The notes under the pieces were generated by a model, which was not told the DNA's origin, made no database searches, and worked only from the letters and a program-made list of their open reading frames with translations. Made by a program: the position numbers and the translations under genes. DNA of 64,000 nt from Lomentospora prolificans. Lineage: Eukaryota; Ascomycota; Sordariomycetes; Microascales; Microascaceae. Below, one piece after another: positions 1 through 8,610 of this stretch. Every line of letters begins with the position of its first letter. Within the stretch, counting starts at the first letter, position 1. The stretch is taken from NCBI GenBank assembly GCA_029532625.1, contig JARFXM010000006.1, positions 3,286,001-3,350,000 on the forward strand, in the 5' to 3' direction.

Positions 1-415
1 GGCATAATACGATTGGCTGTTTGGTAGCGAGCCCCAGAACAGAACATACGCTTGTTCCGTTGGTAGTAGAGAGGAACGTGGGAAGGGTACATACTTGAAT
101 CGCGATGCTTAGGAAAGAAACTATGAAGTGATGAAACCCACACCAAGATCTCAGTCCTACACTTATTTCTTTGATGGAAGGGCGCCCACTGGAGTGCACG
201 ATCTGTTCTGTCAGCAGCAATCGGTGGTACACCGAAAGTTGGCATTGAAAGTGGCGCCAGCGACCGCTAGGATCGATGTTATCTTCTGCCTTGCATTGCG
301 TATTACCCTCTGGAAATGCGATTAGGTGTTTTATCGAGGATCAAAGAAATTGCTGCTCACTCGTCCCAACATCATTTCCACATAACTCCCTTGGAATATG
401 CTCATATTGGCCCCG
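1..415. other. Left-edge stretch, no gene seen
   Basis: This is the 3' flank of the minus-strand NLR gene. Only short overlapping open frames are present, with no recognisable domain, splice pattern or repeat. A gene whose body lies outside the window could contribute untranslated sequence here. Confidence 0.5.
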
Positions 416-2752
416 CTATTCCGGTGATAGTCGAACAAAAAGGATGTTCCGTAGATTGTTAACCATTGGGTGTTTCGGGTCAAGGTCAAGGTAATGTTTC
501 ACAAGCTCTTGACACAGAGGTTCGGCTTCGTTATCCTTCTTCTGAGCCAGCAGCGTCTGCACAAGTTTGTAGATGTTTTCAAGGGTATGTGGATGATTAC
601 GACCTAAAACCTGTGTCCTGAGCTCGACTCCGGTTCGGAAAATGATTTCAGACCGTTCGTAGTCCCGCAGCTCGTGATATATTGTGCCAAGTTGCTGCAT
701 GATAGTTATTGTCCTTGAATCCCGGCTACCGTAGATTCTTTTCCTTGCCCTAAGCACTTGTATGGACAGGCCCTTAGCTTGTGTCAGCTTTCCTTGAACT
801 GTCATCAGGTGTGCAAGATTTCCAAGGAGAGTCAGCGTAGTGCCGGCATCAGGGCCGAGAGCTTCTTTCGAGGTGTCAATCGCCTTCGTAAACATGCCTT
901 CTGCTTCTGGGTAGCAGCCCTGACTTTGCAGACATACTGCTAAATCATTCATACTCTGGAGGGTGGTAGTATGCGCAGGGCTTAGATTCTGTAGACAGAG
1001 TTCATAGATTTCTTCAAACCTTTCTCTCGCCTCTTGAAATTTGAGCTGTTGTAGGAGAGAAGCCGCAAGGCCTTGCATGTAGCGGATGGTTGTGGCGTCC
1101 CCAACAGGTCTCGTTTTGCGCAACTTGTTGAGAGATTGACGGCAAAATTCCTCAGCCTCTTTCCATCTCCCTAGCAAATAGCTACTCTGACCCAACGCGG
1201 AAAGGATATTCGCGTGTATGGCCTTGTCTGTCTCGCTCGTTGCGGAAGACAAAATCGCCAGAGCGTGAGGGTGATATTGCATCACCATTGCTCTCTGAGA
1301 GAATTTTGGAGACTGCGGGTAAACATCGCTGAGCCGCTGGAGAATCGTGGCATATCGTGACTTTTCTAAGCCCTCCATTCGCAACCAATTTCGCATTGCT
1401 ATCCGCACAAGTCTATGCATGTTATATGTCCCTTGATTCTCGGAGATAAGGGCGTATGTCCCTTGATTCTCGGAGATAAAGGCGTATGCTTTCAACTTTC
1501 CGATGGCAATGGACGCCTCGAGTTCGTTCTCGGCTGGAGGTAGCAGGATCTTTGGAATGTTTTTTTCCGCAAGGAAGCACATGCACTGGAGATACTCCGC
1601 GGCGAGTTTATCGTCTCGAGCGATATGGCTGAAAGAGATGAGCCAAGTTGTCGCGATCGGATTTTGTGTCTCCTTGTACCGGCCGAGGTCGTTGAACTCT
1701 TCGCTGAGGAGCTTTATGAGGGCTCGATCACTCGATTGGCAATGAAGCAGATATTCCGCCACACTCATCCCAACTTGATCTATGAATGCGCGAGCTTGTG
1801 TAATAGCTAACGGCAAGTCGCATAGAAAGTCCAAGAGTTTGGGAATCGCCTCTTCGGAGCCGTGTAATTGGACCTCAGTCAGATTCCTGCGCAGCATATC
1901 TGAAGCCTCTTGCCTGCTTAACTCTTGGAGCTGCACAATATTTGATCGTGGAACACAGAGCTTAGAGGTAACCTGGTGGTTTCGAGTTGTGAACACGATC
2001 GAACCCTGGTAACCCAGAGGCAGATGTTTTTTGAGGGGTGCAGGCTCCTCGGAGAAGAGACGGAGATCGTCCGCGCTGTCAATTATCAGCAGCCAGGGAA
2101 AGGTGCTCTCGCTCAGAGACGATTGTACCATGTCCTTTACGTCTACTTTTCCGTCGTCCACTCCGTGAAGGCCGAGCTTTCGGGCTATATCGCGGTAGCC
2201 ATTCTCGAACGTTGCTCCGTCGATGGCGCAAACCCAAAACACATGGCAATCTGAGAACTTCTGCTGGAGCCTGAACGCTGCTTCAAGTACTAGCTGAGTC
2301 TTTCCGACGCCGCCCAGTCCTTCGATTGCCGTGCGTTGGCAGTTATGCTTATCTGCATTCGGAGGTATGATATCAAGGAGGCGGTCGAGCAGGTTCTCGC
2401 GACCGACAAAGGCATTGTTGCGACCGAATGGGACGAGCCAGCATGGTGAGCTGGGAATACTGGCTGGCGGGGAGGGTGCCCGGTGCGCTTCACGCTGCGC
2501 TTGATCCTCTAGGGCCGCTCGATAGACGTCTTCGAGTAGTTGAGGTGTTGGCAACCGGTCGGTATCATGGTCTCTTGCTAGATTGTAATTCACCGTGAAC
2601 AAAGCTAATGGGACATTTATCCGAGTTAGGAAGCCGACAAGCGGCAAATGGGTGCGGTTGGGTACCTCCCAAAACTCACCAAAGCGGTCTCCCTGGTGAA
2701 GTGAGCCATCATGACTAGTGGTGGTATTGAACCGATGCCCCCCTTCACCCAT
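416..2752 (-). CDS. STAND/NLR receptor: amyloid motif, NB-ARC, TPR
   Basis: The predicted product is a 778-aa intracellular receptor of the fungal NLR-like class. Residues 5-22 form a short motif (G-H-R-F ... H-Q-G-D) like the repeats of the adjacent HeLo protein. An NB-ARC ATPase follows, with Walker A GLGGVGKT (145-152), Walker B LLIIDSADD (221-229), an RNBS-B-like VFTTRN (253-258), LPLA (313-316) and an MHR sequence in the MHD-motif position. The last 250 or so residues are tetratricopeptide repeats. Known relatives oligomerise on ligand binding and template an effector. The start is the ATG at 2752. A 75-nt in-frame intron (2605-2679; GTGAGT donor, CTAAC branch, TAG acceptor) may be removed; if so, 25 residues just after the motif are lost. 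A 30-bp tandem duplication lies inside the gene. The partner effector is divergent, starting 314 nt away. The receptor class is clear; the function is inferred. Confidence 0.85.
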   Translation of the reverse strand: MGEGGHRFNTTTSHDGSLHQGDRFGEFWEVPNRTHLPLVGFLTRINVPLALFTVNYNLARDHDTDRLPTPQLLEDVYRAALEDQAQREAHRAPSPPASIPSSPCWLVPFGRNNAFVGRENLLDRLLDIIPPNADKHNCQRTAIEGLGGVGKTQLVLEAAFRLQQKFSDCHVFWVCAIDGATFENGYRDIARKLGLHGVDDGKVDVKDMVQSSLSESTFPWLLIIDSADDLRLFSEEPAPLKKHLPLGYQGSIVFTTRNHQVTSKLCVPRSNIVQLQELSRQEASDMLRRNLTEVQLHGSEEAIPKLLDFLCDLPLAITQARAFIDQVGMSVAEYLLHCQSSDRALIKLLSEEFNDLGRYKETQNPIATTWLISFSHIARDDKLAAEYLQCMCFLAEKNIPKILLPPAENELEASIAIGKLKAYAFISENQGTYALISENQGTYNMHRLVRIAMRNWLRMEGLEKSRYATILQRLSDVYPQSPKFSQRAMVMQYHPHALAILSSATSETDKAIHANILSALGQSSYLLGRWKEAEEFCRQSLNKLRKTRPVGDATTIRYMQGLAASLLQQLKFQEARERFEEIYELCLQNLSPAHTTTLQSMNDLAVCLQSQGCYPEAEGMFTKAIDTSKEALGPDAGTTLTLLGNLAHLMTVQGKLTQAKGLSIQVLRARKRIYGSRDSRTITIMQQLGTIYHELRDYERSEIIFRTGVELRTQVLGRNHPHTLENIYKLVQTLLAQKKDNEAEPLCQELVKHYLDLDPKHPMVNNLRNILFVRLSPE
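1425..1484. repeat. 30-bp tandem duplication within the NLR coding region
   Basis: Two adjacent 30-bp copies (1425-1454 and 1455-1484) differ by a single base (G at 1450, A at 1480). The length is a multiple of three, so the receptor gains a repeated ten-residue block with an ISENQGTY core just before its MHR motif. The near identity suggests a recent event. Confidence 0.9.
2687..2740 (-). other. HET-s-like amyloid motif (R0) of the NLR
   Basis: This stretch encodes receptor residues 5-22, reading GHRFNTTTSHDGSLHQGD. It shares G-H-x-(aromatic) at the front and Q-G-D at the back with both C-terminal repeats of the neighbouring HeLo protein, but is one residue shorter in the middle. In known HET-S/NWD2 pairs a similar N-terminal motif adopts the beta-solenoid amyloid fold and templates the effector. 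Confidence 0.75.
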
Positions 2753-3066
2753 GTTTTCGCCTTTAGGTCGCCCTTTCTCCTGTGTTGATACAGGTTAAGA
2801 ACGGAAGATGAAGCGGATCGCGGAGCCTTATTTGCGGGGTATAGATTACGACACGCGCTGACTGAGGCGTGTTCAGCTTTGTTGGCTGATCCTGGTCAGT
2901 GGCTCCAATGAGGAACACCAGCGGCGACGCCACATTCGCTTCAAGTGCTCACAAGCGGGAATTATAGCCCTGACGTTTCTCCCTCGGGTTTCCTCCGCGC
3001 CTTCGTATCGTTCTCTTGATCACCCGCAACTCCTTGAGAACTTTTCAGATCGCCAGCTCTACACAA
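2753..3066. promoter_or_regulatory. Divergent promoter between NLR and HeLo effector
   Basis: This 314-nt region separates the two start codons and must hold both promoters or 5' UTRs. A CCAAT pentamer lies at 2904-2908. No clear TATA box or regulator site was identified. The shared short promoter would allow coordinated expression of receptor and effector. Confidence 0.5.
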
Positions 3067-3984
3067 ATGGCCGAGGCTGCTGGCTTGGTCCTGGGCGCTG
3101 TATCATTGGTGGCGTCCGTCTCTGGCATTTTGGTGTCTATAGTGGAGTGTATGGAATGTCTCGAGCTTGGCCGCAGCTTTGGAAAGGATTTTGAGAAATG
3201 CCAGGTTAGACTTGCGGCACAAAAGCTGGAGCTGACGAGATGGGGAGTCTCCTTCGGCATTCTTCCGGACCTAAGGACCGGTATAGCGCGAAATGTCGAC
3301 CCGGTAGATCCGAAGACTGCATACGTCGTGAAACGGCTCTTGAATGATGTACTCAGCGATATCAAGACCGCACAAGAGAAATCACAGCGGTACCGCGAGA
3401 CCCCGATCCCGGATCCCAGCTTGGACCTAAGGGTCATGCCAATCGAAAATCTAGCCGGTCCGATACGGACAGTCAACAATAAGTCCGATGCCATAGTCAG
3501 GGTGCGCGTTGCAAAGTTGCTGCCCTGGACGCAAAAGATGGCGTGGGCTCTACACGACAAGAAACGCTTCGACAGACTCCTCGACGATATTTCGGTCAGT
3601 CTCTCCCATTTGGAGAAAGTTCTGCCGCACCTGAAGGAACGCCGACAAGATCTTTGCGCTCTGGAAGTCGAAGAGATTCAAGATGGCCAGCCCGACGGTG
3701 ATGGGGTCCTCAGTGCCCTCCACGAAGCATCGGTAGCCAACGGAGATAAGCTACTCGAACAGGCGGTGCAAAAGGCCATTTTGGCAAGAAGGTCAGGGCA
3801 CAGGTGGGAGCGGACCGAAGTGGGGGATGATGTCCAACTGGAGCAAGGAGATCTCATTACGCCAGGCTTTGAAGGGCGAGCGCCGAGCGGGCGGATTGGT
3901 CATAATTATGGCGTGGTGATTGGGACAGGCCGTGCTCGGATCCGACAAGGGGACACTTGGGGCTATATGGGCGGAGGAAACTAG
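3067..3984 (+). CDS. HET-S-like protein: HeLo domain plus two amyloid repeats
   Basis: A 305-aa single-exon protein, close to the 289 aa of Podospora HET-s. Residues 1 to about 227 match the HeLo fold: a hydrophobic start (MAEAAGLVLGAVSLVASVSG), then C-x-E-x-x-x-L-G-R-x-F-G-K-D-F-E and an L-x-R-W-G block. The C-terminus has two repeats, residues 244-262 and 278-296, joined by a 15-residue linker. Each runs from G-H-x-(W/Y) to Q-G-D. In the known family, conversion of this region to amyloid drives the HeLo domain into the membrane and kills the cell. The ATG at 3067 was preferred over an upstream in-frame non-ATG codon at 3016 because the family begins at this Met. Its divergent neighbour carries a third copy of the motif. 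HeLo assignment is strong; whether this is an active HET-S or inert HET-s-type allele cannot be judged from sequence alone. Confidence 0.88.
   Translation: MAEAAGLVLGAVSLVASVSGILVSIVECMECLELGRSFGKDFEKCQVRLAAQKLELTRWGVSFGILPDLRTGIARNVDPVDPKTAYVVKRLLNDVLSDIKTAQEKSQRYRETPIPDPSLDLRVMPIENLAGPIRTVNNKSDAIVRVRVAKLLPWTQKMAWALHDKKRFDRLLDDISVSLSHLEKVLPHLKERRQDLCALEVEEIQDGQPDGDGVLSALHEASVANGDKLLEQAVQKAILARRSGHRWERTEVGDDVQLEQGDLITPGFEGRAPSGRIGHNYGVVIGTGRARIRQGDTWGYMGGGN
3796..3954 (+). repeat. Two HET-s-like amyloid repeats (R1, R2)
   Basis: R1 (3796-3852) reads GHRWERTEVGDDVQLEQGD and R2 (3898-3954) reads GHNYGVVIGTGRARIRQGD. They are 19 residues each and share the G-H-x-(aromatic) start and Q-G-D end, while much of the middle differs. 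Two spaced, diverged repeats are how the HET-s prion domain builds its two-rung solenoid. That these stretches form amyloid is inference. Confidence 0.8.
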
Positions 3985-4421
3985 TTCTCCTCCATCATCT
4001 CCTATGTACTCGAGGGGAATGATTGACGTACTTAGCTGTGGCGATGGCTCCATAGTGTTATGGAAGAGATACCTTGATATAAAGTGCTGGGGCACCCGTC
4101 GCAAGATCCCGGTCGAAGTGGCACAGCTCAGGGGCAAAAGCATACTTGCCTGGGTACTGAGGTACGTGGCCAATAAATATTGAAAGCTAGCGGTGACGTG
4201 TATGGCTGGCGGTGACATGCTGCACGCGTTAAGTGGCTCAAGAGCGACCTGGCGTCTCGAGTAATAGAAGGGGTGATTGGACAAAACGGTCCGCAGCTGG
4301 GGTGATAAAAAGGCTTCCCTTCCATCCCAGCACAGGTCCTGCCACGCGATGTGAAGGGAATGTTCGACAGCGACAGCCCTATTCCGACGAATCTCGAGAC
4401 TCAGAGTCTGCTCTGCGACAA
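3985..4421 (+). other. Gap with a possible relict first half of a zinc cluster
   Basis: This is the 3' flank of the HeLo gene and the 5' region of the first ankyrin gene. A short frame from an ATG at 4360 ends in L-L-C-D-K-C-T-R-N and then stops at 4429. It resembles the L-K-C-R-Q-C end of exon 1 in the second ankyrin gene but is one frame away from the main ORF. It may be a broken first exon. Nothing else is recognised. Confidence 0.35.
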
Positions 4422-6680
4422 ATGCACGCGCAATTGACGACTGGGAGCGGTCGCTTGACTGGCGAGAATGTTCGGAATGGATGCAACCAAATACTATGTG
4501 ACTGGTGTCCATGCGATGCCTGCGCAATTGAGAACGCAAGACGCAAGGGATTCGTCCGGGACCTGATAGCCGAAAATGTATCTGAGGATCCCAAACCAAT
4601 CAGTCAATCAAAGGTTCCGTTGAAATTTAGGTTTATACAAACCCAAGAATCGCAACAGCCTGATGAGGGGAAGCGTACATTTACAACGAAGCCTGCTGAA
4701 TGGATGGAACTAGAGAGGTACAGCATGTTGTAAGTTAGCCTCCCTTCTATCCGCCCCTGGAGACACACATCGGCTGACGGATCAAGATGCACGAGGCAGG
4801 TAGCTCTTGTGAATATCCACCGCAATGCCCAGTACGACATAGACTCAACTGCTCTCGCCGATAAATACAAAATTGAATATGAAAATCACTTAGAAGAGGC
4901 ACAGCGCTGCCAACGGCAAGAGAGGGATTCACTCGTTCGAAGCGCCCTCAGTTTGATTCGACGCTCGTCATCACCAACACTCGTGCTTGCGACTTTATTC
5001 TTAATCACTACTCTTCCCCTCATAGAGACCTGGGATGCGGAAGATGACCCGGGTCTGGATGTAATGTTACAGTCGGTATTGGATATAGCATCAGGAGAAA
5101 AGTTTCGAAGCCACGGTGTGGTGTGTTCGCTCCAGAGAATCCTCATTACCCGTCAACTACAGCAACAAAATAATAAAAGCGACGACCACAAGGCCAATCT
5201 AACGCGCGAACTGTACACCTATTACGATAACCATCGGTTTATGATCAAGACTATTTCAAGTAGGAAATATCATGAACGTCTTGTATGCATGGATCTCTCA
5301 CGACATGCCTTTCCCCCCCGCGAACGCCTCGAGATCTTTCGGCAGCAACTTCCCTTGCAACAGGAGAATGACGCTCTCGGGCGATCTATCCTGCACGTTG
5401 TGGCTGAACGGATGACGGGAGATTCCACCGAGCTCCTCGATAGGTTTCGCTTCGCGGCTTATCGATCACCCGGTTGGATTAATATTGATGCCCCCGATAG
5501 CTTCGGTCGAACCCCTTTACATATCACCTGTCAGAAAGGCTTGGCGCCAGCTACAAGAGCGCTACTTGACGCCGGTGCAAGGTCTGACTTACCTGACTAC
5601 AAGAAGAGACTCCCGCTTCATTGGGCTGTCTTCCAGGGCGACCTTTCACTATTGAAGGTTCCGGATTCCTACGAGTTATCGCCTTGTCTCCTCCATCGTT
5701 GCGATATCAATGAGGATACACCTTTGTTATTAGCCATCAAAAACTACGAGTCTAACCCCGAACAGAGTACGACGATGGACCATCTGCGATCCTTACATGA
5801 GCTATGGCTTGTCCATGTGGAGAAGGAGTGTGGCGACGAGGAAGGGTGGGGTCTAGTGCACCTTGCCGCTGCCAGAGGCTATCCGAAGAGCCTCAAAGCT
5901 TTGCTGGAGTCAGGGATTGCCGCCACAGACTATCAAACTAAATTGGGACGTACAGCCCTATCTCTTGCTGCCGAGCACGGCAAACTGGATGCGGTACAAC
6001 TTCTCGTTGGGTTAGGACGCGTCGACTTGAACATCCGCGATCGCAAGTATGGCAGAACACCTCTTTCCTGGGCGGCACTGGGCGGCCATTCGCCCGTGTT
6101 GAGATTCCTCCTAGATCCGTTGCCCTGGCATGATCCGCATGAAGTCGATCCTGACTCGAAGGACTTGGAGGACCGAACTCCTCTCTTCTATGCAGTCTCG
6201 TCCATGAACGTGGAGATGGTTCGCATCCTAGCCACTACTGGTATGGTGAATCCCCAATCAATGACCAAGGACAAGTCGTCACCTCTCCTCAAAGCCCGTG
6301 AGAAGGGAAATCAAACTATTCTACATATACTAGAAGCTCTCAATCAGGGATCTTACCCCCCACATCGCATTCTCACGGGCGAGATGATGGCATCAACACT
6401 CCATGATGCTCGCCGACCTACACAAGGCGCTAAGGATAACCGACACAGAACAGAGGGTAGCCTCATTAGAAGAGTTGCTTCGAACACCTCCTCAACGCTT
6501 GAAAGAAAATCCTCGGGACGCAGCATACAGACAATCGAATCCTTTTCGACATCTTTGTACGCTGTCTCCGAGCATGTACGGGACACTGCAGCAGCGTCGG
6601 CTAGATCATCGATATCATCATACTCTTCACCCTTCACACTCGAGTCGGCGAACATCCTCCCTTCTCGCCGAGGGGTGTAG
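4422..6680 (+). CDS. Ankyrin-repeat protein 1, N-terminus uncertain
   Basis: The model joins 4422-4729 and 4787-6680 (intron 4730-4786, GTAAGT donor, CTGAC branch) into 733 aa. The intron lies at the same place as in the ankyrin gene at 8611-11345: after splicing both read L-x-x-R-Q-x-x-L-x-N. They also share an E-R-D-S helix and an L-A-T-L...LPL(I/F)E segment before the ankyrin repeats. The repeats follow in the middle (GRTPLHITCQKGL, RLPLHWAVFQGD, GRTALSLAAEHGKL, GRTPLSWAALGGH, RTPLFYAVSS). The tail is Ser-rich with no zinc finger. The start is not secure: the ORF is open upstream, and the region matching the paralogue's zinc cluster keeps C-x9-C-x2-C but has Arg in place of the last Cys. 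Paralogy is clear; a role in self/non-self recognition is inferred only from its neighbours. Confidence 0.7.
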
Positions 6681-6940
6681 CTAAGGTCGGATAAAGTACG
6701 ACATAGTCATTAGCTGACGAACGTGGGTTTCTGTATGGTAGATACTTGGTGGGACATAGGTGTTATTGGTGTTAGGAAATCGCTGTTGCGCTTACGACAT
6801 TACGATTGGGAATAGAACGAAATGGGATTAGAGATGACTCTATGCATGGAAATAATAATTGTCAAATCGCTTGCATAGGATCGTATTTCCAGTATAAACC
6901 TCGGTAGCGCTATCCATAACGTTTAGTCCGCATACCAGAA

Positions 6941-8059
6941 TCATGAGTGCGTTTGCATTATGAGTGAAGCGCCTGAATCGTACTCGAGCATCAGATGCCT
7001 CGAGTGGTTGTTCCAGACAGGTGAAAGTGCGCGCGCGCACAGGGACGGACAATCGAGGGAGGTCTCTGCTTGCTCTATACCATTGAGGCCTTTAAAAAGA
7101 TTTAACACTGCTAGGTCGCTCATTCCCTCCGGTTCCGTAACGCCTTCCAGCAAAGACTTTTGCAGCAATGGTACAGATATCCCTTGCGTCCCAGCGCCAT
7201 GGCTTCCTCGAAATGTGAAAAATGTTGCAATATCGTGTATTGACGACAATTCCTTTCCACAACAGGTTAAAAAAGGACGTCTGCCCATTTGGAAAAAGAG
7301 GAGTGTGACCCAAATGATGCAGTGCTTTCGCTCCTCTGAGGGGCTGTAAGGAAACAATCGATGGTTCCGTGGCGGCTGTGAGTCCCCAAATGATACAGAA
7401 GCTAGTGAATCGACCATGCTTCGCTTTAGGTTTTCTTGCTAGTCCTCCCGAACTGGAGATTGGAGGCCTGTCATGCTTTCTAGTCCTACTGAATTTGACG
7501 CCGAGGTCAGACTCTGCTCGCTTCCCAAGGTGCTGTGGCCGGATTCTTGCTCATCCATGATTTGTGGGTCTGCATTGCTTCTTCCAAATTGCCTAGCACC
7601 CTTGTATCCTGCGACTCTCGAGCAATTGACAAAGGAGACTACCCGTTGCTACAGACCTTCTAGGATTTACAACTCCGGTTGGTAATAGTAGTTGAGCCGC
7701 GTCGTATCAGCGTTGGCTAGGGGCACATCTTCCGATGACAGTTCAGAAAATACAGGATCTGGGGGCCGACCGTAGGAGAGAGTTGAAATAAGACCATCTA
7801 AGCCAGGCTCGGCATACTGATGTCCATGTATGGGCAGGACACTTGGCGCTTCGTGGCTTCGGCTCGCAATATCGTCGTCAACAGCATCTTCGGGGAAATC
7901 ATCCGGCGGTGGCCAAACAAGCTGGGCTCCCGTCTGTGCAGACAATATAGATGCTCCTTCCAGAATGGCAGTTTCAAATGCCAGCATTATGGGCGTTGTG
8001 TATGGAATTCCGGTGGGATTGTTTCGGTTTTGATGTCGTTGCCTGTCACCGTGATCCAT
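6941..8059 (-). pseudogene. Decayed C2H2 zinc-finger gene fragment
   Basis: The minus strand opens with an ATG at 8059 and about 130 codons of acidic, low-complexity sequence. A plausible 90-nt intron (7581-7670) links it to a Ser-rich stretch. An in-frame TAG (7439-7441) interrupts this before a segment with C-C-G-K-E-L-S-S-I-H-D. That segment matches the C-C-G-K-K-L-P-T-L-H-D finger of the ankyrin gene at 8611-11345, but the paired C-terminal histidines are missing. The interruption and the lost zinc ligands argue for a pseudogene. It could be debris from an ancestor of the flanking ankyrin/finger genes or of an ordinary fungal C2H2 factor. Confidence is limited because only the finger is recognised. 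Confidence 0.4.
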
Positions 8060-8610
8060 GGCTGCGGCTGTTTTATCGCAGCTCAAAGGTCTACTGCTGG
8101 GATTTCGGTGGGAATTTAGAGAGTGGGCCTGGAAACTTGAATACTCACGTAGTCTGGTACTTGTTCTAGATGATTTAGTACTTGAAGACAGACGCTGAAT
8201 TGTCGACGTGGAAACATGGAGACCTAGCCCGTCAGCAGAGATATTGATATTTATTCATTCATAGTGAAATAGTTTGTGCGGGGAGCTTGGGCGTCAAGAT
8301 GATAGTGCATTCAAAGTGGGATAATGAACTTTATCACACAGATTTAATATCCACAAAGCCAAATTTTATTAGGTATCAATAGCTTAACCATATCCGAGCC
8401 AATGGACAGTACCTCATGCCCGGCTTGCGAGGTTCGCATATAGACCACAGGTATTATATTAACCGACATGGGGCTGTCGTTTGACGGGACTTCTGACCCT
8501 ATCAGCGTTAAACTCGCCGATGCCAGAAAATGTAGAGCATCTTTATGACTGCCTTCATGTCCACTCAAGGCTGGACGATGGAAGAATTGCCTGCATCAAA
8601 CCTCTTGCGG
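8060..8610. other. Gap between C2H2 relic and ankyrin gene 2
   Basis: About 550 nt, AT-rich around 8170-8480, holding the 3' flank of the minus-strand ankyrin gene. No domain, RNA gene or repeat was recognised. Confidence 0.5.

Noticed and set aside
3045..3560. 171-codon minus-strand ORF opposite the HeLo gene
   Set aside because: It is the shadow of the HeLo coding sequence, which is supported by family resemblance.
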